Assembly (NCBI RefSeq): GCF_002412165.1
Contig: NZ_NXIA01000010.1
Span: 62,001 to 126,000, forward strand
Origin: Curtobacterium sp. 'Ferrero'
Lineage (GTDB): Bacteria; Actinomycetota; Actinomycetes; Actinomycetales; Microbacteriaceae
DNA: 64,000 nucleotides
Reading direction: 5' to 3'
Below, piece after piece: positions 24,605-33,330 of the stretch. Each line of letters begins with the position of its first letter. The stretch's first letter is position 1. The notes under the pieces were generated by a model. That model had not been told where the DNA came from, did no database searches, and saw only the letters and a program-made list of their open reading frames with translations. A program made the translations under genes and the position numbers.

Positions 24605-26532
24605 CCACCACGTCCACCAGCACACCCACCACGAACGCCGAGGCGCCCGCGATGCCCCTGCAACCGCTGCTCCACGACGAGGTCGTCGTCCTCGCCGCAC
24701 CGACCCAGGCGTGGTCGGACCGGCACGGCACCGTCGGGACCAACCCGGTGCACGGCTACTGGACCGGCGACCAGCGCTTCGTGTCGGCCGTCGGTCTCAG
24801 CATCGCCGGCACCGACGTCGAGCACGTCGCGACCGCGCCGCAGAGCGCCGCCGAGGTCGTGTTCACCGGACTGCTCCGCGGCTTGGACGGTGCGGGCGCC
24901 GACCCGGACGTCCGACTCGACCGCCGCCGCACGGTGCGGACCGACGGCGTCCGGGAGTCCCTGCGGATCACCGACCGCCTCGCGACCGCACCGGTCGACA
25001 CCGACGTGGTCGTCCAGGCCCGTCTGACACCCGATGCGAGCGGGATGGACGCCGTCAAGGCGGGAGGTGGGCACGCGCCGGTCGCGGCCGCCCGCGTACC
25101 CGGCGGCGGCGCCGACGACGCGGGACGGGCCTCCTGGACGGCCGGCTCCGTCGACGTGACCCTCACCGCACCCGGTGCCGAGGTCGCCCTGGACGACGGC
25201 GACGTCGTCCTGACCTGGCGTGTCCCGCGCGCCCGCGTCGTCGAGGTCGGCTGGGACTGCGCCGTCGTCGCACCGGACGCCGTCGTGACGGGCGCGACCA
25301 CGCCGCGGACGTTCGCCGCCCCGACGGACGTCGAGGACGACCGTCTGCGCCGCTGGCTCGACCGCGCGACGGACGACCTCGACGCGCTCCGCCTCCGGCG
25401 ACCGGAGGGGGAGTTCCTCGCCGCCGGTGCCCCCTGGTTCTTCACCCTGTTCGGCCGCGACTCGATCTGGGCCGCCCGCTTCCTGCTCGCGGTCGACACC
25501 GCACTCGCTGCCGACACGCTCCGGGTGCTCGCCGCCGTGCAGGGCACCCGTGTCGACCCGGCCACCGCCGAGCAGCCGGGCAAGATCATGCACGAGCTGC
25601 GCCAGGCCGCGCTCGCGATCGACAACGACGAGCTGTCGCTGCCGCCGCTCTACTACGGCACCGTCGACGCCACGCCGCTCTGGGTGTGCCTGTTGCACGA
25701 CGCCTGGCGCGCCGGGATGCCGGACGCCGAGGTCGAGGCGCTCCTGCCCGCCCTCGAGCGAGCCCTGGCCTGGATGCGCGACCACGGTGACGCCGACGGC
25801 GACGGACTGCTCGAGTACGTCGACGAGACCGGTCGCGGGCTCGCCAACCAGGGGTGGAAGGACTCCGGGGACAGCGTGCAGTGGCGGGACGGCACCCTCG
25901 CCGACGGCCCGATCGCGCTGTGCGAGGTGCAGGGGTACGCGCACGAGGCGGCCGTGCACGGAGCGGACCTGCTCGACGCCTTCGGCCGGGCAGGCGGGGA
26001 CGAGTGGCGTGCCTGGGCCGACCGTCTGGCCGAGCGGTTCCGGGCGGCGTTCTGGGTGTCCGACGAGGTCGGCCCCTACCCGGCCATCGCGCTCGACGCC
26101 GAGAAGCGTCCGGTCGACTCGGCCACGAGCAACATCGGGCACCTGCTCGGCACCGGCATCCTCTCGGCCGACGAGGAGGCGACCGTCGCGGCACGCGTGG
26201 TGGCCCCGGACATGGCCAGCGGGTTCGGGCTCCGGACCCTGTCGACCACCGCCGCCGGCTACTGGCCGCTGAGCTACCACGGCGGGTCCGTCTGGACGCA
26301 CGACACGGCCGTCGTCGTGACCGGACTCCAGCGCTCGGGGCACGTCGCCGAGGCCCGGGAGCTCGCCGAGCAGCTGCTCACCGCCGCGGTCGCGTTCGAC
26401 TTCCGGATGCCGGAGCTGCACGCGGGAGACGCGGCCGCGGAGGTCAGTCGGCCGGCGCCGTACCCGGCGGCGTGCCGACCGCAGGCGTGGAGTGCGGCAG
26501 CGGCGTTCCCGGTGTGGGCGGCGCTGCGGTGA
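24601..26532 (+). CDS. Glycogen debranching-type glycosidase (amylo-alpha-1,6-glucosidase family)
   Basis: A 643-residue cytoplasmic enzyme. The N-terminal part (about 20-240) is the beta-rich glycogen-debranching N-domain; the C-terminal part is an alpha/alpha toroid with WFFTLFGRDSIWAARFLL, DGDGLLEYVDETGRGLANQGWKDSGDS and SNIGHLLGTGIL, as in actinobacterial amylo-alpha-1,6-glucosidases. It should hydrolyse alpha-1,6 branches or related oligosaccharides taken up by the transporter. Start overlaps the permease stop (ATGA). A long hairpin terminator follows. Confidence 0.88.
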   Translation: MTTTSTSTPTTNAEAPAMPLQPLLHDEVVVLAAPTQAWSDRHGTVGTNPVHGYWTGDQRFVSAVGLSIAGTDVEHVATAPQSAAEVVFTGLLRGLDGAGADPDVRLDRRRTVRTDGVRESLRITDRLATAPVDTDVVVQARLTPDASGMDAVKAGGGHAPVAAARVPGGGADDAGRASWTAGSVDVTLTAPGAEVALDDGDVVLTWRVPRARVVEVGWDCAVVAPDAVVTGATTPRTFAAPTDVEDDRLRRWLDRATDDLDALRLRRPEGEFLAAGAPWFFTLFGRDSIWAARFLLAVDTALAADTLRVLAAVQGTRVDPATAEQPGKIMHELRQAALAIDNDELSLPPLYYGTVDATPLWVCLLHDAWRAGMPDAEVEALLPALERALAWMRDHGDADGDGLLEYVDETGRGLANQGWKDSGDSVQWRDGTLADGPIALCEVQGYAHEAAVHGADLLDAFGRAGGDEWRAWADRLAERFRAAFWVSDEVGPYPAIALDAEKRPVDSATSNIGHLLGTGILSADEEATVAARVVAPDMASGFGLRTLSTTAAGYWPLSYHGGSVWTHDTAVVVTGLQRSGHVAEARELAEQLLTAAVAFDFRMPELHAGDAAAEVSRPAPYPAACRPQAWSAAAAFPVWAALR

Positions 26533-26533
26533 C

Positions 26534-26575
26534 GGACGCCAGGCCCGTGGCGGCGCCGCCACGGGCCTCCCGTCC
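26534..26575. terminator. Hairpin terminator of the sugar operon
   Basis: A 14-bp perfect inverted repeat (26541-26554 with 26555-26568) extended by a further 5 bp after a CC/CC mismatch. It starts right after the glycosidase stop and shares its AGGCCCGTGGCG core with the terminator at 4422-4469. Confidence 0.7.
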
Positions 26576-26601
26576 GGTGCGCCGGGGGTAGCGTTCGGCA
26601 C

Positions 26602-27243
26602 ATGGAGCTCACGAAGTACAACCACGCCACGGTCGTCCTCGAACGGGACGGTGCCACGCTCGTCATCGACCCCGGCGCGTTCACGCCCCAGGCTGCCGAC
26701 CTTGTCCGTGCCGCGACGGGCGTCCTGATCACGCACGAGCACTTCGACCACTTCGACGCCGACGCGGTGCGCAGCGGGCTCGAGGCGAACGCGGAACTCG
26801 TCGTCCGGGCGCCGCAGGCCGTCGTCGACCAGCTCGGCGCACACGACGGACGCGTCGTCGCGGTGCAGGCCGGCGACACGTTCGCGGTCGGACCGTTCTC
26901 GGTGCGGGTCTTCGGCGAGCAGCACGCCGTGATCCACCGCGACATCCCGACGATCGCGAACGTGGGCTACCTCGTCGACGACGCGGTCTTCCACCCCGGC
27001 GACGCGTACCTCGTCCCCGGCGTCCCGGTGCAGACCCTCCTGCTGCCGACGAGCGGCCCGTGGACCCACACGGCCGAAGCGGTCGACTACGTGCGCGAGG
27101 TCGCGCCGGAACGAGCCGTGCAGATCCACGAGGCGATGCTCAGCGAGATGGGCCAGCAGTCCGCGGCGCGCTTCCTCGGTCCGGACGGGCTCGGGCCGGT
27201 GCCGGTGACGATCCTGCCCGCGGGGGAGTCGATCACGGTCTGA
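26602..27243 (+). CDS. MBL-fold metal-dependent hydrolase
   Basis: A 213-residue metallo-beta-lactamase-fold protein of the UlaG/YtnP-like short branch. The metal-binding HxHxDH is intact: H45-E-H47-F-D49-H50, with further His ligands at HPGDAYL (about residue 131) and the C-terminal IHEAML. Substrate unknown; the family includes lactonases and phosphodiesterases. TAGCGT (26589-26594) lies 7 nt before the ATG, so it should be leaderless and independent of the sugar operon. Confidence 0.88.
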   Translation: MELTKYNHATVVLERDGATLVIDPGAFTPQAADLVRAATGVLITHEHFDHFDADAVRSGLEANAELVVRAPQAVVDQLGAHDGRVVAVQAGDTFAVGPFSVRVFGEQHAVIHRDIPTIANVGYLVDDAVFHPGDAYLVPGVPVQTLLLPTSGPWTHTAEAVDYVREVAPERAVQIHEAMLSEMGQQSAARFLGPDGLGPVPVTILPAGESITV

Positions 27244-27305
27244 CACCCGTCCACGTCGGGCCAGGCTGGGAGCCCGGTCCGGCGTGCCCGGCCAGGGTGG
27301 GCGAC

Positions 27306-27983
27306 ATGGCCGACCCGCGCACCGCAGTCCTCTTCGACATCGACGGCACGCTCGTCGACTCCAACTACGCACACATCGACGCCTGGTGGCGGGCGTTCAC
27401 GGCGATCGGTGAGTCCGTGGACGCGTGGCGGATCCACCGGGCGATCGGGATGGACTCGTCGAAGCTGCTCGAGACCCTCCTGCCGGAAGCGTCCGACGAA
27501 ACCCGCGGTGCGGCGAAGCAGTACCACTCGGCCTACTACGCCGAACACCAGCCGCGGCTCCGACTCCTGCCGGGAGCACGCGACCTCCTGGCGGCCGTCG
27601 CCCGGGACGGCCACGCGGTGGTCCTGGCGACGAGTGCTCCGGAGACCGAGCTGGTGCGGCTGCGCGAGCTGCTGGACGCCGAGGAGTGGCTCACCGCCGT
27701 GACCAGCGCCGAGGACGTCGACCAGGCGAAGCCGGACCCGGGCATCATCGCGGTCGCGCTGGACCGTGCCGGGGTCGAGGCGTCGTCCGCGGTCATGATC
27801 GGCGACGCGATGTGGGACGTCGAGTCCGCCGGACGGGTCGGGGTGACGAGCATCGGCGTGATGACCGGGGGCGTGGGCGGGGATGAACTCCGCGGCGCGG
27901 GGGCTGCGGCGGTGTACGACGACGCGGCCGCGGTGCTGGCGGCGTTGCGTGCGGTCGAGGGCCCGATCGCGGCGCTGCGCTGA
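27306..27983 (+). CDS. HAD family phosphatase
   Basis: A 225-residue haloacid-dehalogenase-fold hydrolase. Motif I is FDIDGTLVDSN (nucleophile D11, acid D13); motif II is ATSAPE; motif III/IV are KPDPGI and MIGDAMWDVESA. The helical cap lies between residues 16 and 85, subclass CI as in beta-phosphoglucomutase and phosphoglycolate phosphatase. Substrate not readable. CAGGGT (27293-27298) 7 nt before the ATG fits a leaderless start. Confidence 0.9.
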   Translation: MADPRTAVLFDIDGTLVDSNYAHIDAWWRAFTAIGESVDAWRIHRAIGMDSSKLLETLLPEASDETRGAAKQYHSAYYAEHQPRLRLLPGARDLLAAVARDGHAVVLATSAPETELVRLRELLDAEEWLTAVTSAEDVDQAKPDPGIIAVALDRAGVEASSAVMIGDAMWDVESAGRVGVTSIGVMTGGVGGDELRGAGAAAVYDDAAAVLAALRAVEGPIAALR

Positions 27984-27986
27984 GCG

Positions 27987-28030
27987 TCGTCCGGTCGTCC
28001 AGTCGTCCGGTCCTCCGGTCGTCCGGTCGT
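27987..28030. repeat. GTCCGGTC tandem repeats
   Basis: Four to five imperfect copies of an 8-9 base GTCCGGTC unit follow the HAD gene stop. A short simple repeat. Confidence 0.5.
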
Positions 28031-28079
28031 GCTGATCGACGTCCCGCGGCGGCACGGCAGCGTGCGAAGATCGTTCTTC

Positions 28080-28562
28080 GTGATCACGATCGAACGCGTC
28101 GCCTGGGACGATCCGCGGGGAGTTGCCCTCCGCGCCACGATGGACGAGGAGATGCACGAGCGGTACGGCCCGTCGAACGCCGCCGAGGACCCCGCCGTCA
28201 CCGCCGAGCGGAACCGGGTGCTGACGGTGGACCCGGCCGAGGTCGTCACGTCGCTCCTCGCGATCGACGAGGACGGCACGCCGCTCGGGCACATCGCGGT
28301 CCGCCGGCTCGGTGACGAGATCGAGTTGAAGCGCCTCATCGTGCTCGCCGCAGCGCGCGGCAAGGGTGCGGCGACGGCGCTGCTGGCGGAGGGCGAGCAG
28401 GTCGCGCGTGAGCAGGGGGCGCACCGGCTCATCCTGCAGACGGGCGACAAGCAGCCCGAGGCGGTCGCGCTCTACCGGAAGACCGGCTGGGAGCAGATCC
28501 CGGTGTACACGCCGTACGCCGAGACGATGCCCTGGTCGTTCTGCTTCGCGAAGACGCTGTAG
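28080..28562 (+). CDS. GNAT family N-acetyltransferase
   Basis: A 160-residue acetyltransferase. The acetyl-CoA pyrophosphate loop is in the KRLIVLAAARGKGAATALLAEGEQ region (about 83-105), and EAVALYRKTGWEQI is the usual strand-helix near the C-terminus. Substrate unknown. The GTG at 28080 was chosen because the GNAT fold starts there and GAAGAT lies 8 nt upstream; an in-frame ATG at 28029 would place the start within the tandem repeat. A CGAAGA/TCTTCG inverted repeat (28065-28080) overlaps the start. Confidence 0.85.
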   Translation: MITIERVAWDDPRGVALRATMDEEMHERYGPSNAAEDPAVTAERNRVLTVDPAEVVTSLLAIDEDGTPLGHIAVRRLGDEIELKRLIVLAAARGKGAATALLAEGEQVAREQGAHRLILQTGDKQPEAVALYRKTGWEQIPVYTPYAETMPWSFCFAKTL

Positions 28563-28564
28563 GC

Positions 28565-28735
28565 GCGGGAGGCTGTCGGCGAGCGCTGTCGCCGTCGCCG
28601 GCGGCGGGCGTTGTCGCCGTCGCCGTCGCCATTGCTTCCGCGAAAGCGACAGTCCACCGCCGCGGTCGCACCGCACACTGTCGCCCTCGCGCAAAGGTCC
28701 TCGTGGTCGCGCAGCACGATGTCGCTCTCGCACAC
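28565..28735. repeat. Region of repeated TGTCGCC-TCGC motifs with an inverted pair
   Basis: The motif NTGTCGCYNTCGC occurs at least four times in this intergenic stretch. CGCGAAAGCGACAGT and ACTGTCGCCCTCGCG (about 28637-28690) form an imperfect stem (13 of 15 pairs) around a 23-nt interior. No gene seen. Possibly a REP-like element or tandem terminator. Confidence 0.45.
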
Positions 28736-28741
28736 CGCTCC

Positions 28742-28798
28742 CGTGCCGGTGCTCCCGTCCCGTGCCGGTGCTCCCGTCCCGCGCCGGTGCTCCCGTCC
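28742..28798. repeat. 19-bp tandem repeat, three copies
   Basis: CGTGCCGGTGCTCCCGTCC repeats exactly at 28742-28760 and 28761-28779, then with one change (CGCGCC...) at 28780-28798, followed by a partial copy. It lies immediately downstream of the LacI gene stop. Confidence 0.85.
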
Positions 28799-28822
28799 CG
28801 CGCCGCTGCACGGGCCGCGTGC

Positions 28823-29809
28823 TCAGCCGGTCGTGCTCGCGCGTGCCACCAACCGGGTCGGCAGGGCCGGCACCTCGGCAGCGGTGCCGTCGAGCGTCGC
28901 GAGCAGCCGGAGTGCCGCCGCTCGACCGAGGTCGGCTCCCGGCAGGGCGACGCTCGTCAGTGCCGGAGCGGTGACCGACGACGAGGGCAGGTCGTCGAAA
29001 CCGGCGACGGCCAGCTGCCCGGGGATCGCGACACCGTTCGCCGCCGCCGCACGGAGCACGCCGTAGGCCAGCGTGTCCGCTGCCGCCACCACCGCGGTGA
29101 CGCCGTCCTCGAGCCAGGCGTCGAGGGTCGCCGCCGCCACCTGGGCCGCCGCGTCCACGGTGAGGTCCGCCCGGGCGTCGACGGGTGACACCGCGACGTC
29201 GGCCGCCCGCGCAGCGTCGTGCAGCAGCTCGCGGCGCACCGCGAACGTGGCGGCACGGGAGGTGCCGTCGAGGTAACCGATCCGCCGGTGCCCGAGGCCG
29301 GCCAGGTGCGCGACCAGCTCCTGGACGCCGGGGGAGAGGTCGTAGTTCACGGCGTCGGGTCCGCCGGGGGCGTCGAGCTGCACGACGGGGACGCTCGCGA
29401 CGAGGTCCTCGCCCGAGGCCGGGGCGTCGACGAGGATCCCGGCCGGCCGCAGCCGCTCGAACCGTCGGACGTCGGCGGTCGCGGGCTGCTGGCCGCGTTC
29501 GGTGACCGAGAGCACGAGCTGGAACCGGTCGCCGACGGTGTCCCGCACGCCGCGGATGACCTCGGCGAAGAACGGGTTCGACAGGTCGGGCGCGATGAGC
29601 ACGACCAGGTCCCCGCTGCCCCGGGCCAGCGAGCTCGCGGCGTGGTCCACCACGTAGCCGAGCTCGTCGACGGCCGCCCGCACCCGTTCCGCGATCGGCG
29701 CCGAGACCCGCCCGCGGTCCTTCCCGTTCACGACGAGGGACACGGTGGCGATGCTCGTCCCCGCACGGTCGGCGACCATCGCAGCGGTCACACGGGGGGA
29801 GGAGGGCAC
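28823..29809 (-). CDS. LacI family transcriptional regulator (ribonucleoside operon)
   Basis: A 328-residue LacI-type repressor. Helix-turn-helix VTAAMVADRAGTSIATVSLVVNGK at the N-terminus, then a sugar-binding domain with AGILVDAPASGEDL, GVAIPGQLAVAGFDDLPSSS. The GTG at 29809 is chosen because TACGAT (minus, 29816-29821) lies exactly 6 nt upstream and because residues upstream do not look like protein. It is divergent from the nucleoside hydrolase operon, whose promoter contains two palindromic operators. Inferred effector: ribose or a ribonucleoside. Confidence 0.9.
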   Translation of the reverse strand: MPSSPRVTAAMVADRAGTSIATVSLVVNGKDRGRVSAPIAERVRAAVDELGYVVDHAASSLARGSGDLVVLIAPDLSNPFFAEVIRGVRDTVGDRFQLVLSVTERGQQPATADVRRFERLRPAGILVDAPASGEDLVASVPVVQLDAPGGPDAVNYDLSPGVQELVAHLAGLGHRRIGYLDGTSRAATFAVRRELLHDAARAADVAVSPVDARADLTVDAAAQVAAATLDAWLEDGVTAVVAAADTLAYGVLRAAAANGVAIPGQLAVAGFDDLPSSSVTAPALTSVALPGADLGRAAALRLLATLDGTAAEVPALPTRLVARASTTG

Positions 29810-29843
29810 CGTGTGATCGTACCGAGCGCGACGTCTCGACTTG

Positions 29844-29885
29844 ACGTCAAGCGCTTGACGTGTTCTGATGTCAAACGCTTGACGT
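29844..29885. promoter_or_regulatory. Two LacI-type operators at the nucleoside operon promoter
   Basis: ACGTCAAGCGCTTGACGT (29844-29861) is a perfect 18-bp palindrome; ATGTCAAACGCTTGACGT (29868-29885) is an imperfect copy centred 24 bp downstream. A TTGACG (29841-29846) and TCTGAT (29864-29869) at 17-bp spacing could be the plus-strand promoter, with operator 1 covering its -35 and spacer. Confidence 0.8.
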
Positions 29886-29982
29886 GCCGCGGGAGCTGAT
29901 TCCTCCGCCGCGGACCCCACCGCGTCGAGCCCCGACTTCCGTCCGTGTGACGGTGACGATCCCCGACGAAGTGGAGCCCCGC

Positions 29983-31011
29983 GTGTCCGACCAACACGAA
30001 CCCCGCAAGATCATCCTCGACTGCGACCCCGGGCACGACGACGCCGTCGCGATGCTGCTCGCCCACGGGAACCCCGACATCGAGCTGCTCGCCGTGACCA
30101 CCGTCGTCGGCAACCAGACGCTCCCGAAGGTCACCCGCAACGCCCTCGCCGTCGCCCGGATCGCCGGCATCACGGGCGTGCCGTTCGCCGCCGGTTCCCC
30201 CCGTCCGCTGCTGCGGGAGATCGAGGTGGCCGAGGACATCCACGGCGAGAGCGGCCTCGACGGCCCGATGCTGCCCGAGCCGTCGTTCGGCCTCGACGAG
30301 CGGCACGCGGTCGACCTCATCATCGACACCGTCATGGCGCACGAGCCCGGCACGGTCACGCTCGTCCCGACCGCCGGCCTGACGAACATCGCCCTGGCCG
30401 CCCGCAAGGAGCCGCGGATCGTCGAGCGCGTCAAGGAGGTCGTCCTCATGGGCGGCGGCGTGCACGTCGGCAACTGGAGCCCCGTCGCCGAGTTCAACAT
30501 CGTGATCGACCCCGAGGCCGCCGACATCGTCTTCAGCGCCGGGTGGGACGTCGTCATGGTCGGCCTCGACCTCACGCACCAGGCGCTCGCCACCCCGGAG
30601 GTCGCCGCGCGCATCGCCGCCGTCGGCACCGGGCCCGCCGCCTTCGTGGGCGAGCTGCTCGACTTCTTCGGCAAGGCCTACGAGCACGCGCAGGGCTTCG
30701 ACGCACCCCCGGTGCACGACCCGTGCGCCGTCGCGTACGTCATCGACCCGACGATCGTCCGCACCGTGAAGGTGCCGATCACGGTCGAGACGAAGGGCGA
30801 GCACACCCTCGGCATGACCGTCGCCGACTTCCGGGCACCCGCGCCGGAGGACTGCCGCACGAGTGCCGCCCTCGAGCTCGACCACGGCCGGTTCTGGGAC
30901 CTCGTCGTCGACGCCCTCGAGCGCATCGGCGAGACGCCGGACACCGGCTGGACGCCCCGTGCCGCCGAACCCGCCGCCGTCCCCGACACCACCGTCACCC
31001 CGGAGCACTGA
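29983..31011 (+). CDS. Nucleoside hydrolase
   Basis: A 342-residue inosine/uridine-preferring nucleoside hydrolase-type enzyme that splits ribonucleosides into base and ribose. The signature DCDPGHDDAVA (13-23) supplies the calcium-binding aspartates; LTNIALAARKEP and MGGGVHVGNWSPVAEFNIVIDPEAA are also conserved, with the catalytic His/Asp near HDPCAVAYV. The GTG at 29983 has a GTGGAG element upstream and puts the signature at the normal distance; earlier in-frame starts exist. First gene of a three-gene operon. Confidence 0.92.
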   Translation: MSDQHEPRKIILDCDPGHDDAVAMLLAHGNPDIELLAVTTVVGNQTLPKVTRNALAVARIAGITGVPFAAGSPRPLLREIEVAEDIHGESGLDGPMLPEPSFGLDERHAVDLIIDTVMAHEPGTVTLVPTAGLTNIALAARKEPRIVERVKEVVLMGGGVHVGNWSPVAEFNIVIDPEAADIVFSAGWDVVMVGLDLTHQALATPEVAARIAAVGTGPAAFVGELLDFFGKAYEHAQGFDAPPVHDPCAVAYVIDPTIVRTVKVPITVETKGEHTLGMTVADFRAPAPEDCRTSAALELDHGRFWDLVVDALERIGETPDTGWTPRAAEPAAVPDTTVTPEH

Positions 31012-31017
31012 CCCACC

Positions 31018-32445
31018 ATGACCACCACCTCGACGACGACGTCGACCACCACGAAGCGGTCCGTCGCGGCCCTCACCGCCGCCCTGCTCGCTGCGTGCGT
31101 CGCGTTCCAGCTGAACGCGAGCATGCTCAGCCCCGCCCTCGTCACGATGGCACGCGAGCTCCGCACCGACGACGCCACGATCGGCCTCTCGCAGACGCTG
31201 TTCTTCACCCTCGCGGCGCTGTTCTCGCTGTTCCTGCCCCGCCTGTCCGACATCGTCGGTCGCAAGCGCGTCCTGCTCGGCATGCTCGTCGTCATGCTCG
31301 TGGGCAGCGTCGTCGCCGCGCTCGCCGTCAACGTCCCGATGCTGTTCGTCGGCCGCATGGTCCAGGGCGTCACCGGTCCTGTCGTCCCGATCGGCCTGCT
31401 CATCCTCCGCAACGAGATCGCCGACCCGAAGCGGTACGGCGCCGCGCTCGGCCTGCTCACCGCGGTCAACGGCGGCATCGCGGGCGTCGACGCGCTCGCC
31501 GGCGGCTGGATCGCGACCCACTTCGGGTTCCGCGGCATCTTCTGGGTGATCGCGGTCGTCACCGTCGTCGCCGCCCTCATGGTGGCCGCGTGGGGCGTCG
31601 AGTCGAAGCCGTCCGCCGGCACGCGCATGGACTGGTGGGGCGTCCTCCCGCTCGTCGTCAGCGTCGGGGCGCTCCTCACGGCGTTCAACGAGGCGGGCAA
31701 GCTCGCCGCGGCGAACTGGGCCCTCGTCGTGGGCGGGGTCGTCGTCGCGCTCGTCGCGTTCGGGGTCTTCTGGGCCGTCGAGTCGCGGGTGCGCGAGCCG
31801 CTCGTCGAGACCCGCTTCCTCAAGCGCCGCGGGACCTGGGCGCTCCTCGTCACGACCCTGCTGACGATGACGGGTGTCTTCGCGGTGGTCAACGGACTGG
31901 TCACGTCGCTCGCGCAGAACACCGAGGTGGGCTTCGGGATGGAGGCCGACCTCGCCTCGCTCGCGTTCCTCACGCCGTACGCGCTGGTCGGCTGGATCGT
32001 CGGACCGTTCGCCGGTCGGCTCGCGCCCACGCTCGGCTACCGGGCGGTGCTGCGCGTCGGCCTCGTCGGGAGCATCGTCGCGACGTTCGTGATGGCGTTC
32101 GTCGGCGTGCACTCGCTGCCCGTGCTCGTCGCCGCGACCGTGCTCATCGGCATCACCTACGCCGGCATCGCGAACATCATCCTCAACGGGCTCGGCATCG
32201 TGCTGTCGCCGGAGTCGAACCCCGGGTTCCTGCCGGGCCTCAACGCGGGTGCGTTCAACCTCGGTGCCGGCATCAGCTTCGCCGTCCTCCCGGCTCTGCA
32301 GATCGCGCTCGGCACCGGCGGGTCCGCGGGCACCGCCGGCTACTCCGGTGGGATGCTGCTCGGGGCCGTCATCACCTGCGCGGCCCTCGCCACGTCCTTC
32401 CTCATCCCGCGCCCGGCCTCGGCCGAGACAGGAGCCGCCGCATGA
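31018..32445 (+). CDS. MFS transporter (likely nucleoside uptake)
   Basis: A 475-residue major facilitator with about 14 predicted helices. LSDIVGRKRVLLGM matches the loop 2-3 signature and GRMVQGVTGPVVPIGL lies in helix 5 as in DHA2-type carriers. DHA2 proteins are usually drug exporters, but its place between a nucleoside hydrolase and a ribokinase argues for nucleoside or ribose transport (inference). Starts 6 bases after the hydrolase stop and overlaps the kinase start (ATGA). Confidence 0.88.
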   Translation: MTTTSTTTSTTTKRSVAALTAALLAACVAFQLNASMLSPALVTMARELRTDDATIGLSQTLFFTLAALFSLFLPRLSDIVGRKRVLLGMLVVMLVGSVVAALAVNVPMLFVGRMVQGVTGPVVPIGLLILRNEIADPKRYGAALGLLTAVNGGIAGVDALAGGWIATHFGFRGIFWVIAVVTVVAALMVAAWGVESKPSAGTRMDWWGVLPLVVSVGALLTAFNEAGKLAAANWALVVGGVVVALVAFGVFWAVESRVREPLVETRFLKRRGTWALLVTTLLTMTGVFAVVNGLVTSLAQNTEVGFGMEADLASLAFLTPYALVGWIVGPFAGRLAPTLGYRAVLRVGLVGSIVATFVMAFVGVHSLPVLVAATVLIGITYAGIANIILNGLGIVLSPESNPGFLPGLNAGAFNLGAGISFAVLPALQIALGTGGSAGTAGYSGGMLLGAVITCAALATSFLIPRPASAETGAAA

Positions 32446-33299
32446 CCGGCATCGTCGTCGTGGGCAGCCTCAACGCGGACCTGGTGGTCCGCACGGAGCG
32501 CTTCCCGAAGCCCGGGGAGACCCTGCAGGGGTCCGACCTCGCGATCCTGCCGGGTGGTAAGTCCGCCAACCAGGCGGTGGCAGCCGGGAGGCTCGGGGGC
32601 ACGGTGCGCATGATCGGTGCGGTCGGCGACGACGGGAACGGTGCGCTGCTCCGCGACTCCGTCGCGGCGGCCGGTGTCGACACGACACACGTCGCGGTCC
32701 GGCAGGGAACGGCGACCGGCACGGCCGTCATCACGGTCGACGCCGCGGGCGAGAACACGATCGTGATCTCTGCCGGTGCGAACGGCACGCTGGCACCGGA
32801 GGACGTGCCGTCGGACGTGTTCGCCGACGCCGCCGTGCTCGGCCTGTGCCTCGAGGTGTCGATCGACGTCGTCCTCGCCGCCGCCCGCGCCGCGCACGCC
32901 GCCGGGGTCACGGTCCTCACGAACCTGTCGCCGTTCGGTGCCGTCCCGCAGGAGCTCCTCGACCTGACCGACGTCCTCCTCGTCAACGAGCACGAGGCGG
33001 CCGAGCTCGGCGACCACGGCGTCGCCCGGTCGATCGTGACCCGCGGTGGTGCGGGCTGCACCGTGCACGACGGCGACGCGGAGCCGGTGTCGGTCGACGC
33101 CGTCCGCGTGGACCCGGTCGACACCACGGGCTGCGGTGACGCGTTCATGGGCGCGGTGGCACTGCGGCTCGCCGCCGGCGCCCCGCTCGTCGATGCCGCC
33201 CGCTTCGCCGTCGGGGTCGGGGCGTACGCCGCGACCAAGCCGGGCGCGCAGGCGTCCTACCCGACCACGGCGGAGCTGGAGGCGTTCCTGCGGGCGTGA
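32442..33299 (+). CDS. rbsK: Ribokinase (PfkB family)
   Basis: A 285-residue PfkB-family sugar kinase that would phosphorylate ribose released by the nucleoside hydrolase. N-terminal signature [16 protein letters not shown] (38-53); catalytic-base motif DTTGCGDAF (227-235, D233). It is about 20 residues shorter than typical ribokinases, lost in the middle. Start overlaps the MFS stop, with AGGAG upstream. Operon position supports ribokinase over other PfkB kinases. Confidence 0.9.
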   Translation: MTGIVVVGSLNADLVVRTERFPKPGETLQGSDLAILPGGKSANQAVAAGRLGGTVRMIGAVGDDGNGALLRDSVAAAGVDTTHVAVRQGTATGTAVITVDAAGENTIVISAGANGTLAPEDVPSDVFADAAVLGLCLEVSIDVVLAAARAAHAAGVTVLTNLSPFGAVPQELLDLTDVLLVNEHEAAELGDHGVARSIVTRGGAGCTVHDGDAEPVSVDAVRVDPVDTTGCGDAFMGAVALRLAAGAPLVDAARFAVGVGAYAATKPGAQASYPTTAELEAFLRA

Positions 33300-33330
33300 G
33301 TCGGGCCTCCCGGCCGCTAGCGTTGGTGCC

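Noticed and set aside
28565..28798. CRISPR-like array
   Set aside because: The exact repeat is only 19 bp and strictly tandem with no spacers, and there are no cas genes.
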